64,000 nt of DNA from Notoacmeibacter marinus (GCF_002238045.1 NZ_NBYO01000003.1:310001-374000); one strand, 5' to 3'. Shown: positions 46,836 through 56,461, counted from the first letter of the stretch. The notes: a model not told the origin generated them from the sequence alone. Numbers and translations are program-made.

Positions 46836-48602
46836 ATGCGTTTTCTACGACTGTCAGACCGTTACCTACCGATCCTGAGTTGGGGGCGCGACTATAACCG
46901 CGCCACGCTGACAAGCGATCTCGTCGCTGCGGTCATCGTGACGATCATGCTGATTCCCCAATCGCTTGCCTATGCGCTACTGGCCGGCCTTCCACCCGTC
47001 GTCGGGCTCTACGCATCGATCCTGCCACTCATTGCTTATGCGATCTTCGGCACGAGCCGGACGCTCGCGGTCGGTCCGGTGGCGGTCGTCTCGCTTCTGA
47101 CGGCAGCGGCGGTTAGCGAGATCGCAGCCAGCGGCACGGCCGATTACCTGACGGCGGCGCTCATCCTGGCGCTCATGAGTGGGTTCATTCTTCTCTTCAT
47201 GGGAATCTTTCGCCTCGGCTTTGTCGCCAACCTTCTCTCTCATCCCGTCATTTCCGGTTTCATCACCGCGTCGGCCATTATCATCGCCCTGTCTCAGGCA
47301 AAGCATATTCTGGGCGTCGAGGGCGGAGGCGACTCACTCGTTGCGATTGCTGGAACTCTTCTGACCGCCCTGCCCGGCTTCAATGCCATCACGCTGGCGA
47401 TCGGAACGGTATCGCTGCTCTTCCTGTTCTGGGTCCGGCGCGGCTTCAAGCCGCTGCTGCTGCGGTTCGGATTGAGCGACTTTCTGGCCGGGCTGATCGC
47501 ACGCACCGGCCCGGTATTGGCGGTGATCGCCGCCATCCTCGCTGTCGCGATCTTTCGGCTCGACCACCAGGGCGTCGCCATTGTGGGCAAAATTCCCCAG
47601 GGACTACCGCCCTTCACCGTTCCCATCTTCGATCAGGACATATGGCTGGCGCTTCTTCCCGCGGCGTTTCTGATTTCCATCGTCGGTTTCGTGGAATCGA
47701 TTTCCGTCGCCCAGACGCTGGCCGCAAAACGGCGGCAATCCATCGATCCCGACCAGGAGTTGGTCGGTCTGGGCGCCGCCAATATCGCAGCGGGCCTTAC
47801 GGGAGGGTATCCGGTCACGGGAGGCTTCGCCCGGTCCGTTGTCAATTTCGACGCCGGCGCGCAGACGCCGGCCGCCGGCGCCTTCACTGCCGTCGGTATT
47901 CTGCTCGCCTCGCTCCTGCTGACGCCGCTTCTGCACTTCCTGCCGATCGCGGTTCTGGCCGCCACCATCATCGTCGCCGTTCTCAGCCTGGTCGACCTCG
48001 AAACGATGAAGGAGAACTGGGCCTATTCCAAAGCCGACTTCGCCGCCATGGCGATCACGATCCTCGCAACCCTCGCCTTCGGCGTGGAAACCGGCCTGAT
48101 TGCCGGCGTGGCGCTGTCGATCCTGCTCTATCTTTATCAGACGTCACGCCCGCACGTCGCCATTGTCGGTCAGGTGCCGGGCACCGAGCATTTCCGCAAT
48201 GTCGATCGCCACGATGTGGTGACGAGCCCTCATGTGCTGACGATGCGGTTCGATGAAAGCCTTTATTTCGCGAATGCCCGCGCGGTCGAATCCCGCATCC
48301 AGAAAGAGGTGGCCGAACGACCGGAGATCAAGCATGTCGTGTTGCAATGCCCGGCTGTGAACTTCATCGACGCCAGCGCGCTGGAGAGTCTCGAAATGAC
48401 CGTGCAACGGTTGAAATCGGCGGGGATCGACCTGCATCTGTCGGAAGTGAAAGGCCCGGTCATGGACCGGCTGAAACGTTCTCATCTGCTGGATGAACTG
48501 ACCGGCCGCGTCTTCCTGACCCAACATCAGGCCATGCGCACGCTCGACCCGGAAACCACGCTGAAGGCGGACAAAATGGTGCGGCCGGAGATAGCCGGGT
48601 AA
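46836..48602 (+). CDS. SulP family anion transporter with STAS domain
   Basis: 588 residues. The SulP membrane domain covers about 15-440 ('DLVAAVIVTIMLIPQSLAYALLAGLPPVVGLYASILP' is the family signature at helix 1-2) and a C-terminal STAS domain covers about 455-560 ('VVLQCPAVNFIDASALESLE'). Members carry sulfate, bicarbonate or other anions. It lies next to a persulfide-dioxygenase-like gene, so sulfate or sulfite transport is the simplest reading. Not proven. Confidence 0.93.
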   Translation: MRFLRLSDRYLPILSWGRDYNRATLTSDLVAAVIVTIMLIPQSLAYALLAGLPPVVGLYASILPLIAYAIFGTSRTLAVGPVAVVSLLTAAAVSEIAASGTADYLTAALILALMSGFILLFMGIFRLGFVANLLSHPVISGFITASAIIIALSQAKHILGVEGGGDSLVAIAGTLLTALPGFNAITLAIGTVSLLFLFWVRRGFKPLLLRFGLSDFLAGLIARTGPVLAVIAAILAVAIFRLDHQGVAIVGKIPQGLPPFTVPIFDQDIWLALLPAAFLISIVGFVESISVAQTLAAKRRQSIDPDQELVGLGAANIAAGLTGGYPVTGGFARSVVNFDAGAQTPAAGAFTAVGILLASLLLTPLLHFLPIAVLAATIIVAVLSLVDLETMKENWAYSKADFAAMAITILATLAFGVETGLIAGVALSILLYLYQTSRPHVAIVGQVPGTEHFRNVDRHDVVTSPHVLTMRFDESLYFANARAVESRIQKEVAERPEIKHVVLQCPAVNFIDASALESLEMTVQRLKSAGIDLHLSEVKGPVMDRLKRSHLLDELTGRVFLTQHQAMRTLDPETTLKADKMVRPEIAG

Positions 48603-48679
48603 ACACTCGATTTCCCAAACCTCGGACCTATTTAAAAGAAACGACAGAAATCGATTGGAAACAGTGACTTATGCCGATT

Positions 48680-48756
48680 TGGCGACCCCTGCAGGATTCG
48701 AACCTGCGACCATCGGCTTAGAAGGCCGGTGCTCTATCCAGCTGAGCTAAGGGGCC
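48680..48756 (-). tRNA. tRNA-Arg (anticodon TCT)
   Basis: Read on the minus strand: acceptor GGCCCCT pairs with AGGGGTC, discriminator G, encoded CCA. The D-arm TAGCTCAGCTGGATAGAGC, anticodon loop CTTCTAA and T-arm GGTTCGAATCC are all canonical. 77 nt. Confidence 0.97.
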
Positions 48757-48786
48757 AATGGTGACTGGCGTCCGGCAAACGTCGGC

Positions 48787-49092
48787 TCAGTGCGTCCAGG
48801 GCGTCTTGCGATCGTAGCGGAAATTGTCGGCGTAGGAAATCGTGCGGCGGGTCTGTTCCTTCGGCTCGAACACGCGGTAGGCAAGCCCTTCGCGCTTGGC
48901 GAAGGCGATCGCTTCGTCCTTGGTGTCGAACCAGAGCCGGACCTGGCTCGTCATGTCGGAGGACGAGGTGTAGCCCATCAGCGGATCGATGGCGCGCCGC
49001 TCCTGCGGTTCGAACTCCAGCAGCCAGCGGCCGGTCTTGGCCCGTCCGGACTGCATGGCCGTCTTGGCGGGACTGTAGATGCGCGCGCTCAT
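48787..49092 (-). CDS. NDUFS4-like ETC complex I subunit
   Basis: 101 residues. 'ARIYSPAKTAMQSGRAKTGRWLLEFEPQERRAIDPLMGYTSSSDM' and 'RLWFDTKDEAIAFAKREGLAYRVFEP' fit the ETC_C1_NDUFS4 family, the bacterial relative of the 18-kDa mitochondrial complex I accessory subunit. It should bind near the NADH end of the peripheral arm. It lies between two tRNA genes, 6 kb from the nuo operon, so it is expressed separately from it. Confidence 0.92.
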   Translation of the reverse strand: MSARIYSPAKTAMQSGRAKTGRWLLEFEPQERRAIDPLMGYTSSSDMTSQVRLWFDTKDEAIAFAKREGLAYRVFEPKEQTRRTISYADNFRYDRKTPWTH

Positions 49093-49159
49093 CTTTGGCC
49101 TCCATTCGCCTCGGCAAAGCCGGGCGCGACCCGGTTGCCGACATCACTTCCTACGGCGA

Positions 49160-49236
<77 letters not shown>

Positions 49237-49281
49237 GGCCGTTGCCGTTCGGGTGCGACATGGCCCGTTTCACCGCCACTG

Positions 49282-50010
49282 TCAATCGGCGTCGGGCTCT
49301 TCTTCGCCGCTTTGCTGCAGCGCCCGCAGCACATCGGCTGCCAGAGGCCGTGTCACGGCGGCTCGGTTTGCGAAAGCCCGCCGGTCGATCGCATCCACCA
49401 GCCGGCGCGCCTCCGACAGGGATCGCTTCATGCGCGGAATGAGATAGGCCGTCACAACCGGATCGATGCCGATCTGACGGTCGGAAAAGAGCTTGGCGAG
49501 AACCGCTTCCAGCAGCGCATCGTCCGGTGGATCGATAGACGCCAGAGCGACCGACCGAAGCCGGGAAATGAGGTCCGGCAGAGTAATCGGCCAGTTGGCC
49601 GGGGTGGCGCGCGCTGTAACGAGCAGGAACCCACCGCCCTGCCGCACAGCGTTCATCAGGTGAAACAGGCCCGTCTGGTCGAACGCGCCGCCGTCGATAT
49701 CCTCGATCAGTATCGAGCCGCCCCGCATCGCCGCTTCGATCGCTTCGTTGCCAATGGCCCCGGCGGTGATGGCGCGCGCCGATGTGCGATCTTGCCAGAT
49801 CGCCGCCAGATGCGACTTTCCACTACCCTCCGGCCCATGGATGACGGCAACAGGAGCCAGCCAGTTCGGCCAGGAATCGATCAGCGCGACCGCAGCCCGA
49901 TTGGTGGACGTTGCAACCAGATCATCGCGGCTCAGCGCTGGATCGCGCGTCAGATCCAGCAGCAGCTGTTCCGGCGGCGTCTTTCGAATGTCTTCGTTCG
50001 AATCACTCAT
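49282..50010 (-). CDS. hdaA: DnaA-related regulatory inactivator (Hda/HdaA)
   Basis: 242 residues of AAA+ fold close to DnaA domain III, with Walker A (GPEGSGKSHL), a Walker B-like LIEDIDG and sensor segments, but no C-terminal DNA-binding domain. HdaA works with the sliding clamp to hydrolyse DnaA-ATP and limit re-initiation. 'EQLLLDLTRDPALSRDDLVATSTN' near the N-terminus contains the clamp-binding QLLLDL box. It lies 10 nt after the AI-2E gene. Confidence 0.88.
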   Translation of the reverse strand: MSDSNEDIRKTPPEQLLLDLTRDPALSRDDLVATSTNRAAVALIDSWPNWLAPVAVIHGPEGSGKSHLAAIWQDRTSARAITAGAIGNEAIEAAMRGGSILIEDIDGGAFDQTGLFHLMNAVRQGGGFLLVTARATPANWPITLPDLISRLRSVALASIDPPDDALLEAVLAKLFSDRQIGIDPVVTAYLIPRMKRSLSEARRLVDAIDRRAFANRAAVTRPLAADVLRALQQSGEEEPDAD

Positions 50011-50019
50011 GACACCGTT

Positions 50020-51183
50020 CTAGGACGTTCCCTTTGTGGCGTCATAAAGATGCGACTGCCGATAGCGTTCAAGCAGGAAGCGGACGATCACGCCGACCGC
50101 CGCTGCCGCGGGGACGGCGACCAGAAGACCGATGAATCCAAAAAGCGCGCCGAAGGCGAATAGTGCGAACATCAGCCAGACGGGATGCAGGCCGACCTTT
50201 CCGCCGACCAGTTTCGGTTGCAGAATGTTGCCCTCGATAAACTGGCCGGAAAAGAAAACGGCTAGCGTTGCCGCAATCCACAAGAAGTCTGGCCAGAACT
50301 GCACAAGCGCCACTCCAAGTGCGACGACAAGGCCGATGGTCGAGCCGATATAGGGGATGAAACTGATCAGGCCGGCGCCCAAACCGATCAGAAGCCCGAA
50401 ATTCAGACCGACCAGTGTCAGTCCGATTGCGTAATAGATGCCGAGAATGAGGCAGACGGAGCCCTGCCCCCGAATGAAGCCGGCCACCGCCCTGTCGACA
50501 TCGCGGGCGATGGCGCGAACCGTATCGACATGGCGGCGGGGCACATGGGCGTCGATGGACGCGATCATCCGGTCCCAGTCGATCAGCATGTAAAAGGCCA
50601 CGACCGGCGCGATCACGAACAGGCCCGCTATGTCGACGAGCGCCGCGCCCGAATTCCAGACCGATTCCAGAAACGAAGCCAGGAAGCCCGATCCCTGCGA
50701 CAGAGCCTGGTTCAAGCCGTCTTCCAATGTCGACCTGTCGACGCCGAAAACCCGCTCCAGCCAAGCCGGTCCGTAAGAGGTAATCATAGTCTGAAGGTTG
50801 GACAGCAGTTGCGGCAGACGCTCCACGAAACCGGAAAGCTGATTGGCCAGAACCGGAAGAACCAGCACGAAACCCAGTGCCAGAAGGGCGATCGCAAGGA
50901 TGAGAATCACAATGGCGGCCAAGGTGCGCGACAGGCCGCGCCGCTCCAGCATATCGGCGACGGGATCCAGGAAATAGGCAAGCAGCATGCCGACCACGAA
51001 TGGCATCAAGACCGAGCGGAAGACCCACAGCATCAGAAGAGCCGCAAGCGCCATGCCACCCCAGAACAGAACCCGACGGCGCCACAAAGCGCTGTCGCCG
51101 ACGCCGTTCGCGGCCTCGGGTTCTGATTGCGTCTGCGGAACCTGGCGTTCGGGCAGGTTGTGCGGCGGCCCGGTCTCGGTCAT
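50020..51183 (-). CDS. AI-2E / PerM family membrane protein
   Basis: 387 residues with about eight membrane helices. Recognisable are 'VLMPFVVGMLLAYFLDPVADMLERRGLSRTLA' and the C-terminal 'FIPYIGSTIGLVVALGVAL' and 'IEGNILQPKLVGGKVGLHPVWLMFALFAFGALFGFIGLLVAVP' signatures. Family roles include export of AI-2 and ion transport; the substrate here is unknown. The ATG at 51183 is 5 nt after the preceding gene. Confidence 0.9.
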   Translation of the reverse strand: MTETGPPHNLPERQVPQTQSEPEAANGVGDSALWRRRVLFWGGMALAALLMLWVFRSVLMPFVVGMLLAYFLDPVADMLERRGLSRTLAAIVILILAIALLALGFVLVLPVLANQLSGFVERLPQLLSNLQTMITSYGPAWLERVFGVDRSTLEDGLNQALSQGSGFLASFLESVWNSGAALVDIAGLFVIAPVVAFYMLIDWDRMIASIDAHVPRRHVDTVRAIARDVDRAVAGFIRGQGSVCLILGIYYAIGLTLVGLNFGLLIGLGAGLISFIPYIGSTIGLVVALGVALVQFWPDFLWIAATLAVFFSGQFIEGNILQPKLVGGKVGLHPVWLMFALFAFGALFGFIGLLVAVPAAAAVGVIVRFLLERYRQSHLYDATKGTS

Positions 51184-51187
51184 GGCG

Positions 51188-51757
51188 TCACGCGGCCTCA
51201 TGCATATGGCGGAACCAGAGCAAGGCATAGGCTGCCGCCGAACTGACCGTCAAGAATCCACAGAGCAGCACCAGCAATGTCAGTATAACGGGTATCGAAA
51301 TGAGGCCGGCACCCTGCGCCAGAACGGCAGCCGCCAGAACGATCTGAATGGCGGTATTGAATTTGGACAGAAGAATCGGATGAATGGTGATGGGCGAGCC
51401 CATTTCTCGCGCCAGCACGACCCCACCCAGGATGCCGATATCGCGAAAGACGACGATCACCACGAGCCACATCGGCAGGGCGCCAACGAGCCCCAGAACA
51501 ATAAATGTCGATGACAGCAGAAGCTTGTCGGCGATCGGATCGAGATAGGCGCCGATGGTGCTCTGCTGATTCCATAACCGCGCCAGCGCGCCATCCACGG
51601 CATCGGATAGGCCAGCGACCACGAAGCCGGCAAGCGCCATGCCCCAATGGCCGGCCATGAGCGACCAGACGACCAATGGCACCAGGACGAGGCGAAACAA
51701 GGTGATCAGGTTCGGGATCGTCAACGCGCGATTCACTCCTTGAGAAACAACACACAC
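51188..51757 (-). CDS. CDP-alcohol phosphatidyltransferase (cardiolipin synthase / PgsA-like)
   Basis: 189 residues with about five helices and the full catalytic motif [27 protein letters not shown] (D-x2-D-G-x2-A-R-x8-G-x3-D-x3-D). It would join a CDP-diacylglycerol phosphatidyl group to an alcohol. A second paralogue (pgsA) occurs at 61612, so this one may make cardiolipin or another phospholipid. The start is uncertain: the GTG at 51757 is within a palindrome, and a GTG at 51736 is closer to the usual N-terminus but overlaps AAGGAG. Confidence 0.88.
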   Translation of the reverse strand: MCVVSQGVNRALTIPNLITLFRLVLVPLVVWSLMAGHWGMALAGFVVAGLSDAVDGALARLWNQQSTIGAYLDPIADKLLLSSTFIVLGLVGALPMWLVVIVVFRDIGILGGVVLAREMGSPITIHPILLSKFNTAIQIVLAAAVLAQGAGLISIPVILTLLVLLCGFLTVSSAAAYALLWFRHMHEAA

Positions 51758-51765
51758 CTAGGTGT
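51754..51765. promoter_or_regulatory. 12-bp perfect palindrome ACACCTAGGTGT
   Basis: It lies in the divergent region between the CDP-alcohol transferase and purM, with imperfect outer arms (TGAGAAA on the left, TTTCCTCA on the right). This suggests a dimeric repressor site. No matching regulator gene is adjacent. Confidence 0.35.
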
Positions 51766-51868
51766 TTCCTCAGGCGAAGGCAAAGCCGGCCTCTGGCACC
51801 TTGCTGACGACTTTCTTTCATGCCAATTGCCGGTGTGCTTCCGCCAACCGAACGATCGACATTGCCAA

Positions 51869-52939
51869 ATGAATGATTCACCGGAAAACCGTATGAGCTA
51901 CGCCGATGCCGGCGTCGATATCGACGAAGGCAACGCGCTTGTCGAACGGATCAAGCCGATGGTCCGTTCGACCGCCCGCCTTGGCGCAGATTCGGAAATC
52001 GGCGGTTTCGGCGGGCTGTTCGACCTGAAGGCCGCGGGCTTTTCCGATCCGATTCTGGTCGCTGCGAATGACGGGGTCGGAACCAAGCTCAAGGTCGCCA
52101 TCGAAACCGGGCGACACGACACGGTCGGCATCGATCTGGTCGCGATGTGCGTCAACGATCTTATCGTGCAGGGAGCGGAGCCGCTTCTGTTTTTGGACTA
52201 TTTCGCCACAGGCAAACTGTCGGTCGATCAGGGTGCGGCCATCGTTTCAGGCATTGCGGAAGGGTGCCGACAGGCCGGCTGCGCGCTGATCGGCGGCGAG
52301 ACCGCCGAAATGCCCGGCATGTATGCCGGCGAGGATTACGACCTGGCCGGCTTTGCCGTGGGCGCGGCCGAGCGCGGAACGCTGCTACCGAGCAGCGATA
52401 TCGCGACGGGCGACGTCATCGTGGGGCTGCCATCTTCCGGTCTGCATTCCAATGGGTTCTCCCTGGTCCGACGGATCGTCGCGATGGAAGGGCTGGCCTG
52501 GGATGCTGCCGCGCCGTTCTCGCCTTCGACCAGCCTTGGCGAAGCGCTGCTGGAGCCGACGAAAATCTACGTCAAACCGCTGCTCGCGGCGATTCGAGCA
52601 ACCGGCGCGATCAAAGCGATGGCTCACATCACCGGAGGCGGTTTCACCGAGAACATCCCGCGCGTGCTGCCTGACGATCTGGCCGCAACAATTGATCTGG
52701 ACGCCATCACACCGCCGCCGGTCTTCTCCTGGCTGTCGAAAGCCGGAAACATTGCCGATGAGGAAATGCTGCGGACCTTCAATTGCGGGATCGGCATGGT
52801 CGTCATCGTTGCCGCGGATGAAGCCGATACCGTTCGGGCCAGCCTCGCCGACGCCGGGCAGGACACCGTCACCATCGGATCGGTTGCCGGAAAGGGCAAA
52901 GGTACGGATGTTCGCTATGAAGGCGCACTCTTCGCATGA
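51869..52939 (+). CDS. purM: Phosphoribosylformylglycinamidine cyclo-ligase
   Basis: 356 residues. '[20 protein letters not shown]', '[31 protein letters not shown]', '[11 protein letters not shown]' and '[16 protein letters not shown]' are the PurM (AIR synthetase) signatures. It makes aminoimidazole ribotide in de novo purine synthesis. ATG 51869 and ATG 51893 are both possible; neither has a strong Shine-Dalgarno. It overlaps purN by ATGA. Confidence 0.96.
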   Translation: MNDSPENRMSYADAGVDIDEGNALVERIKPMVRSTARLGADSEIGGFGGLFDLKAAGFSDPILVAANDGVGTKLKVAIETGRHDTVGIDLVAMCVNDLIVQGAEPLLFLDYFATGKLSVDQGAAIVSGIAEGCRQAGCALIGGETAEMPGMYAGEDYDLAGFAVGAAERGTLLPSSDIATGDVIVGLPSSGLHSNGFSLVRRIVAMEGLAWDAAAPFSPSTSLGEALLEPTKIYVKPLLAAIRATGAIKAMAHITGGGFTENIPRVLPDDLAATIDLDAITPPPVFSWLSKAGNIADEEMLRTFNCGIGMVVIVAADEADTVRASLADAGQDTVTIGSVAGKGKGTDVRYEGALFA

Positions 52940-53622
52940 AAACCGAACCGAAGCGTGTGGTCGTACTGATCTCCGGCCGGGGCTCCAATATGCGCGCGCT
53001 GGTCGGTGCGGCGCTCGACCCGGCCTATCCCGCACGGATCGCCGGCGTCATCTCCAACCGGGCGGACGCACCCGGCCTCGCAGTCGCCGAGGATTTCGGC
53101 ATTCCGACGCAAACCATCTCACACAAGGATTTCGACGACCGCGCCAGCCATGACGAGGCGATCAGCGCCGCGATCGAGGAAGCAGGAGCGGACTTTGTCT
53201 GTCTTGCCGGCTATATGCGCCTGCTGACGGCAGAGTTCGTCAACCGCTGGGAAGGCCGGCTGATCAATATCCACCCTGCCCTCCTGCCAAGCTTCAAGGG
53301 CGTCGACACCCATGCCCGCGCCATCGCCGCCGGTGTGCGTGTGCATGGCGCCACGGTTCATTTCGTGACTGAGGACATGGACGATGGGCCGATCATCGCG
53401 CAGGGCGCCCTGTCCGTCGAACTGAACGAGACCGAAGCGACATTGGCGGCCCGTGTTCTGAAGATCGAGCACCATCTCTATCCCCTTGCGCTGCGACTGC
53501 TTGCGGAAGGCAAGGTGGGAATGCGCGATGGCGCGACGTTCTATAACGGCATGAGCGCAACCGATGAAGAGGCGATGCGCTCGTTTATCGGCGGTCCGTC
53601 GGATGCACCTGTTCAGCCGTGA
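52936..53622 (+). CDS. purN: Phosphoribosylglycinamide formyltransferase
   Basis: 228 residues. The N-terminal '[15 protein letters not shown]' is the phosphoribosyl-binding loop. '[33 protein letters not shown]' holds the catalytic Asn and His, and '[23 protein letters not shown]' supplies the Asp. It transfers formyl from 10-formyl-THF to GAR. Coupled to purM by a 4-nt overlap and to rlmJ by a GTGA overlap. Confidence 0.96.
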   Translation: MKTEPKRVVVLISGRGSNMRALVGAALDPAYPARIAGVISNRADAPGLAVAEDFGIPTQTISHKDFDDRASHDEAISAAIEEAGADFVCLAGYMRLLTAEFVNRWEGRLINIHPALLPSFKGVDTHARAIAAGVRVHGATVHFVTEDMDDGPIIAQGALSVELNETEATLAARVLKIEHHLYPLALRLLAEGKVGMRDGATFYNGMSATDEEAMRSFIGGPSDAPVQP

Positions 53623-54461
53623 ATTACCGCCACGTCTTCCACGCCGGAAATTTCGCCGACATCCTGAAACATATCGTCCTGGCGCGTTGCATCGAACACT
53701 TGAAGCGCAAGGACAAGGCCTTTCGAATCATCGACACCCATGCGGGGATCGGGCTCTACGATCTGTCGTCCGACCAAGCGCAGCGGACTGGCGAATGGCG
53801 TGACGGAATCGGCCGGATCACGAAGGAAGAGTTTTCAGCGGATGTCGCCGGGCTTATCGCGCCGTTTCTGAACGCCGTCGGCGCCGTCAATGACAATGGT
53901 GTAATGACTGCCTATCCCGGCTCGCCCATGGTCAGCCGTTTTCTGATGCGCCCGCAGGACCGGCTGAGCGCGATCGAGCTCCACCCCAAGGATAGCCAGG
54001 CTTTGAAAGCGCGGTTCGCGGGCGATTGGCAGGTCCGTATCATCGAACTGGACGGTTGGCTGGCGCTCGGCGCCCATGTTCCGCCCAAGGAGAAACGCGG
54101 GCTGGTGCTAGTCGATCCGCCCTTCGAGCAACCGGGCGAATTCGACCGTATGATCGATGGGGTTGCCAAGGCCGTCAAGCGCTGGCGTGGCGGCACCTAC
54201 GCCCTTTGGTATCCGATCAAGGACCGCCCCGCCGTGGAACAGTTCAGAAGACGGTTGGCGGAAGGCGGCTTCGGCGAAGGTCTCGATATTTCTCTTCTTA
54301 TCCGCGAGCCATCGGCTTCGCCGCCCCGCCTCGACGGTTGCGGCATGGCCGTCATCAATCCGCCCTATACGCTCGCCGGCGATATGGCGACGATCCTACC
54401 GGAGATCGGACGTCTCCTCTCGGAAGACGGCAAAGCCCGCTGCGCCATCCAGCCATTCTGA
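53619..54461 (+). CDS. rlmJ: 23S rRNA (adenine2030-N6)-methyltransferase
   Basis: 280 residues. It begins [18 protein letters not shown], the RlmJ signature, and contains the methyltransferase motif IV as VDPPFEQ. The GTG start overlaps the purN stop (GTGA). It methylates A2030 of 23S rRNA before 50S assembly. The 156 nt after it hold a small hairpin (CGTGG/CCACG near 54464-54483) but no clear terminator. Confidence 0.93.
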   Translation: MNYRHVFHAGNFADILKHIVLARCIEHLKRKDKAFRIIDTHAGIGLYDLSSDQAQRTGEWRDGIGRITKEEFSADVAGLIAPFLNAVGAVNDNGVMTAYPGSPMVSRFLMRPQDRLSAIELHPKDSQALKARFAGDWQVRIIELDGWLALGAHVPPKEKRGLVLVDPPFEQPGEFDRMIDGVAKAVKRWRGGTYALWYPIKDRPAVEQFRRRLAEGGFGEGLDISLLIREPSASPPRLDGCGMAVINPPYTLAGDMATILPEIGRLLSEDGKARCAIQPF

Positions 54462-54617
54462 GCGACGTGGTGGAAGTGCCACGGCCCGGCAATTAGCAGG
54501 CGGTGGCGATCGGCCAGGTATCGTTTCGGGGCTTGATCGGCTGGGCGCGTTGGCGCAAACCGGTCGACAAGGTCTTTTCGCCCCAATACACCAACGTCTT
54601 CCGGGAGCCGGATTCAC

Positions 54618-55070
54618 ATGTTCCGCCACATCGTCGCCTCAACCGCGCTCACCGTGCTTATGTTCTTCGGCTCCGGCGCCGTGTCCCACGCCGCTGACAT
54701 GCTGCGCCTTTATGAGGACAACCAGGATTGTGCCGACGACCGCGTTCTCAAAGGCGTATCTCGGCAGATCGACTATCAGAGCCGCCGTGTGCCCGGTGTG
54801 CCGCAAGTCGACATTGTGGATTATTACGCCATCCACCAGAACGATTTCCTGCCTGAAGCGTATAAGCGGCCCATAGCCCGACGCTACTGCCAGGCAAGCG
54901 CAGCCCTCTCCAATGGCGAGACGCGAACCGTCTGGTATCTGATCGAATACGGCCAGGGCTTTGCTGGCGCGCTTGGCGACAATGTCGAAGCCTGCATGCA
55001 GGGTTTCGACGAGTGGAACGTCTATGATGAAGCCTGCCGGGTGGTCAGAAGCGGCGTCGGCCGGAATTAG
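54618..55070 (+). CDS. Secreted protein of unknown function upstream of RNase T2
   Basis: 150 residues. A signal peptide ([22 protein letters not shown], cut before AD) is followed by a mature part with four or five Cys (DNQDCADDR, ARRYCQAS, VEACMQGF, DEACRVV) that suit periplasmic disulfides. No catalytic motif is seen. The RNase T2 gene starts 2 nt after its stop, so the two are very likely co-translated and may act together in the periplasm. Confidence 0.8.
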   Translation: MFRHIVASTALTVLMFFGSGAVSHAADMLRLYEDNQDCADDRVLKGVSRQIDYQSRRVPGVPQVDIVDYYAIHQNDFLPEAYKRPIARRYCQASAALSNGETRTVWYLIEYGQGFAGALGDNVEACMQGFDEWNVYDEACRVVRSGVGRN

Positions 55071-55072
55071 GC

Positions 55073-55849
55073 GTGCGGTTTCGGAGCAAACGGCTTCTGG
55101 CTCTACTGGTTCTCGGCGGCCTGGCGTTGGCCGGCCTCGTTCCCTACCAGTTTTTCGAAGACGAACTCGCGACCTTCGTTCAGGGTGGCGAATCCTCGTT
55201 GGAAGGGCCTTCTTCGACCTCGGCGGAAGCCAGGACGCCCGATGATCTGCGTTCGACCACCGGCGATCGCGATCTGCCGAGGCCGAGCGATGAATTTGAT
55301 TTCTGGGTGCTCGCCCTATCCTGGTCGCCCAGCTACTGCGCCTCCGAGGGCGAGCGGGCCAATCGCCGCCAGTGTGGCCAGGGCGGCCCCAAGGGCTTCG
55401 TCGTGCATGGCCTGTGGCCGCAATATCGCGGTGGCCGCTACCCGAGCGATTGCCCTTCATCCGAACCCGGCCGCGTGTCGCAGCAGGTCTATGCCGGCAT
55501 CCGCGACCTGATTCCGACCATCGGGCTCGCAGGGCATGAATGGCGCAAGCACGGCACCTGCACCGGCCTCAGCCAGACCGACTATTTCCGTATGACGCGT
55601 GCTGCCTACGAGAAAGTTCGAATGCCGACCAATCTTGCTGGCGGCGCGGTTTCGCCCGCTAAAGCCGAGGAGGCGTTTGTCCGGGTGAATCGCGGCCTCG
55701 AACACAATGGTCTCGCCGTCACCTGCGACCGGCGCTATCTGCGCGATGTCCGTATCTGCCTGGACAAGGCGCTGAACTTCATCGCCTGCCCTGCCGTGGA
55801 CCGCCGCGCCTGCAATCTGAAACAGCCACTTATGCCGAACCGGCGGTAG
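55073..55849 (+). CDS. Ribonuclease T2 family protein
   Basis: 258 residues. An N-terminal membrane/signal helix (5-24) and a Ser/Thr-rich linker precede the T2 fold. Catalytic segments are CAS I GFVVHGLWPQ (His112) and CAS II HEWRKHGTC (His155, Glu156, His160), both complete, so it should be active. It degrades single-stranded RNA through 2',3'-cyclic phosphates in the periplasm. GTG start. Confidence 0.93.
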   Translation: MRFRSKRLLALLVLGGLALAGLVPYQFFEDELATFVQGGESSLEGPSSTSAEARTPDDLRSTTGDRDLPRPSDEFDFWVLALSWSPSYCASEGERANRRQCGQGGPKGFVVHGLWPQYRGGRYPSDCPSSEPGRVSQQVYAGIRDLIPTIGLAGHEWRKHGTCTGLSQTDYFRMTRAAYEKVRMPTNLAGGAVSPAKAEEAFVRVNRGLEHNGLAVTCDRRYLRDVRICLDKALNFIACPAVDRRACNLKQPLMPNRR

Positions 55850-55867
55850 TTGCTAAAAGGAAACGCC

Positions 55868-56461
55868 ATGCCACGCCTGCTCTATTCCGATCCGTCGCCC
55901 TATAGCGCGAAAGCCCGCATGGGATTGACGCTCGCCAATATCGCATACGAAAGCGTGCCGACCGATACCAGTGCCGAGCCGGCGGAACTGATGGGGTCCA
56001 ACCCACTCGGAAAGATTCCTGTCCTCATTCTGGACGATGGTCGCACCATCTTCGATTCGGGCGTGATCCTTCGCTATGCCGACCGGATGAGCGGCAATGG
56101 CGTGTTTCCCTTGGAGCCCGATGCGCGGCTGGAAGCAGAGACGATGGAAAGCCTGGCGAACGGCATTTGCGACGCGCTCGTCGCTATGGTCTATGAGCGA
56201 CGCTACCGCCCAGAGGAGAAGGTTCATCAGGACTGGATCGACAGGCAGATTGGCAAAGCGGAACGCGGTTTCGCGCATTTCGAAGGCGATGTTCCATCCT
56301 TGGAAAATGGGCTTCATGGCGGCCATATCGCGCTGCGCTCCGCAATTGGATATGCGAAGCTACGGAAGCCGGACATTCTGCAGGGTTGCCCCAAGCTGGG
56401 CGAATGGGCCGATGGGTTCGATTCCGCCCGGCCGGATCTCGCCGCGCTTTTGCCCAAATAG
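55868..56461 (+). CDS. Glutathione S-transferase family protein
   Basis: 197 residues from ATG 55868 (AAAAGGAAA upstream). The thioredoxin-like N-domain (RLLYSDPSPYSAKARMGLTLANI), cis-Pro segment 'NPLGKIPVLILDDGRTIFDSGVIL' and an all-helical C-domain are present. Ser in 'SPYS' is the likely glutathione-activating residue. Specific reaction unknown. A terminator follows. Confidence 0.9.
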   Translation: MPRLLYSDPSPYSAKARMGLTLANIAYESVPTDTSAEPAELMGSNPLGKIPVLILDDGRTIFDSGVILRYADRMSGNGVFPLEPDARLEAETMESLANGICDALVAMVYERRYRPEEKVHQDWIDRQIGKAERGFAHFEGDVPSLENGLHGGHIALRSAIGYAKLRKPDILQGCPKLGEWADGFDSARPDLAALLPK

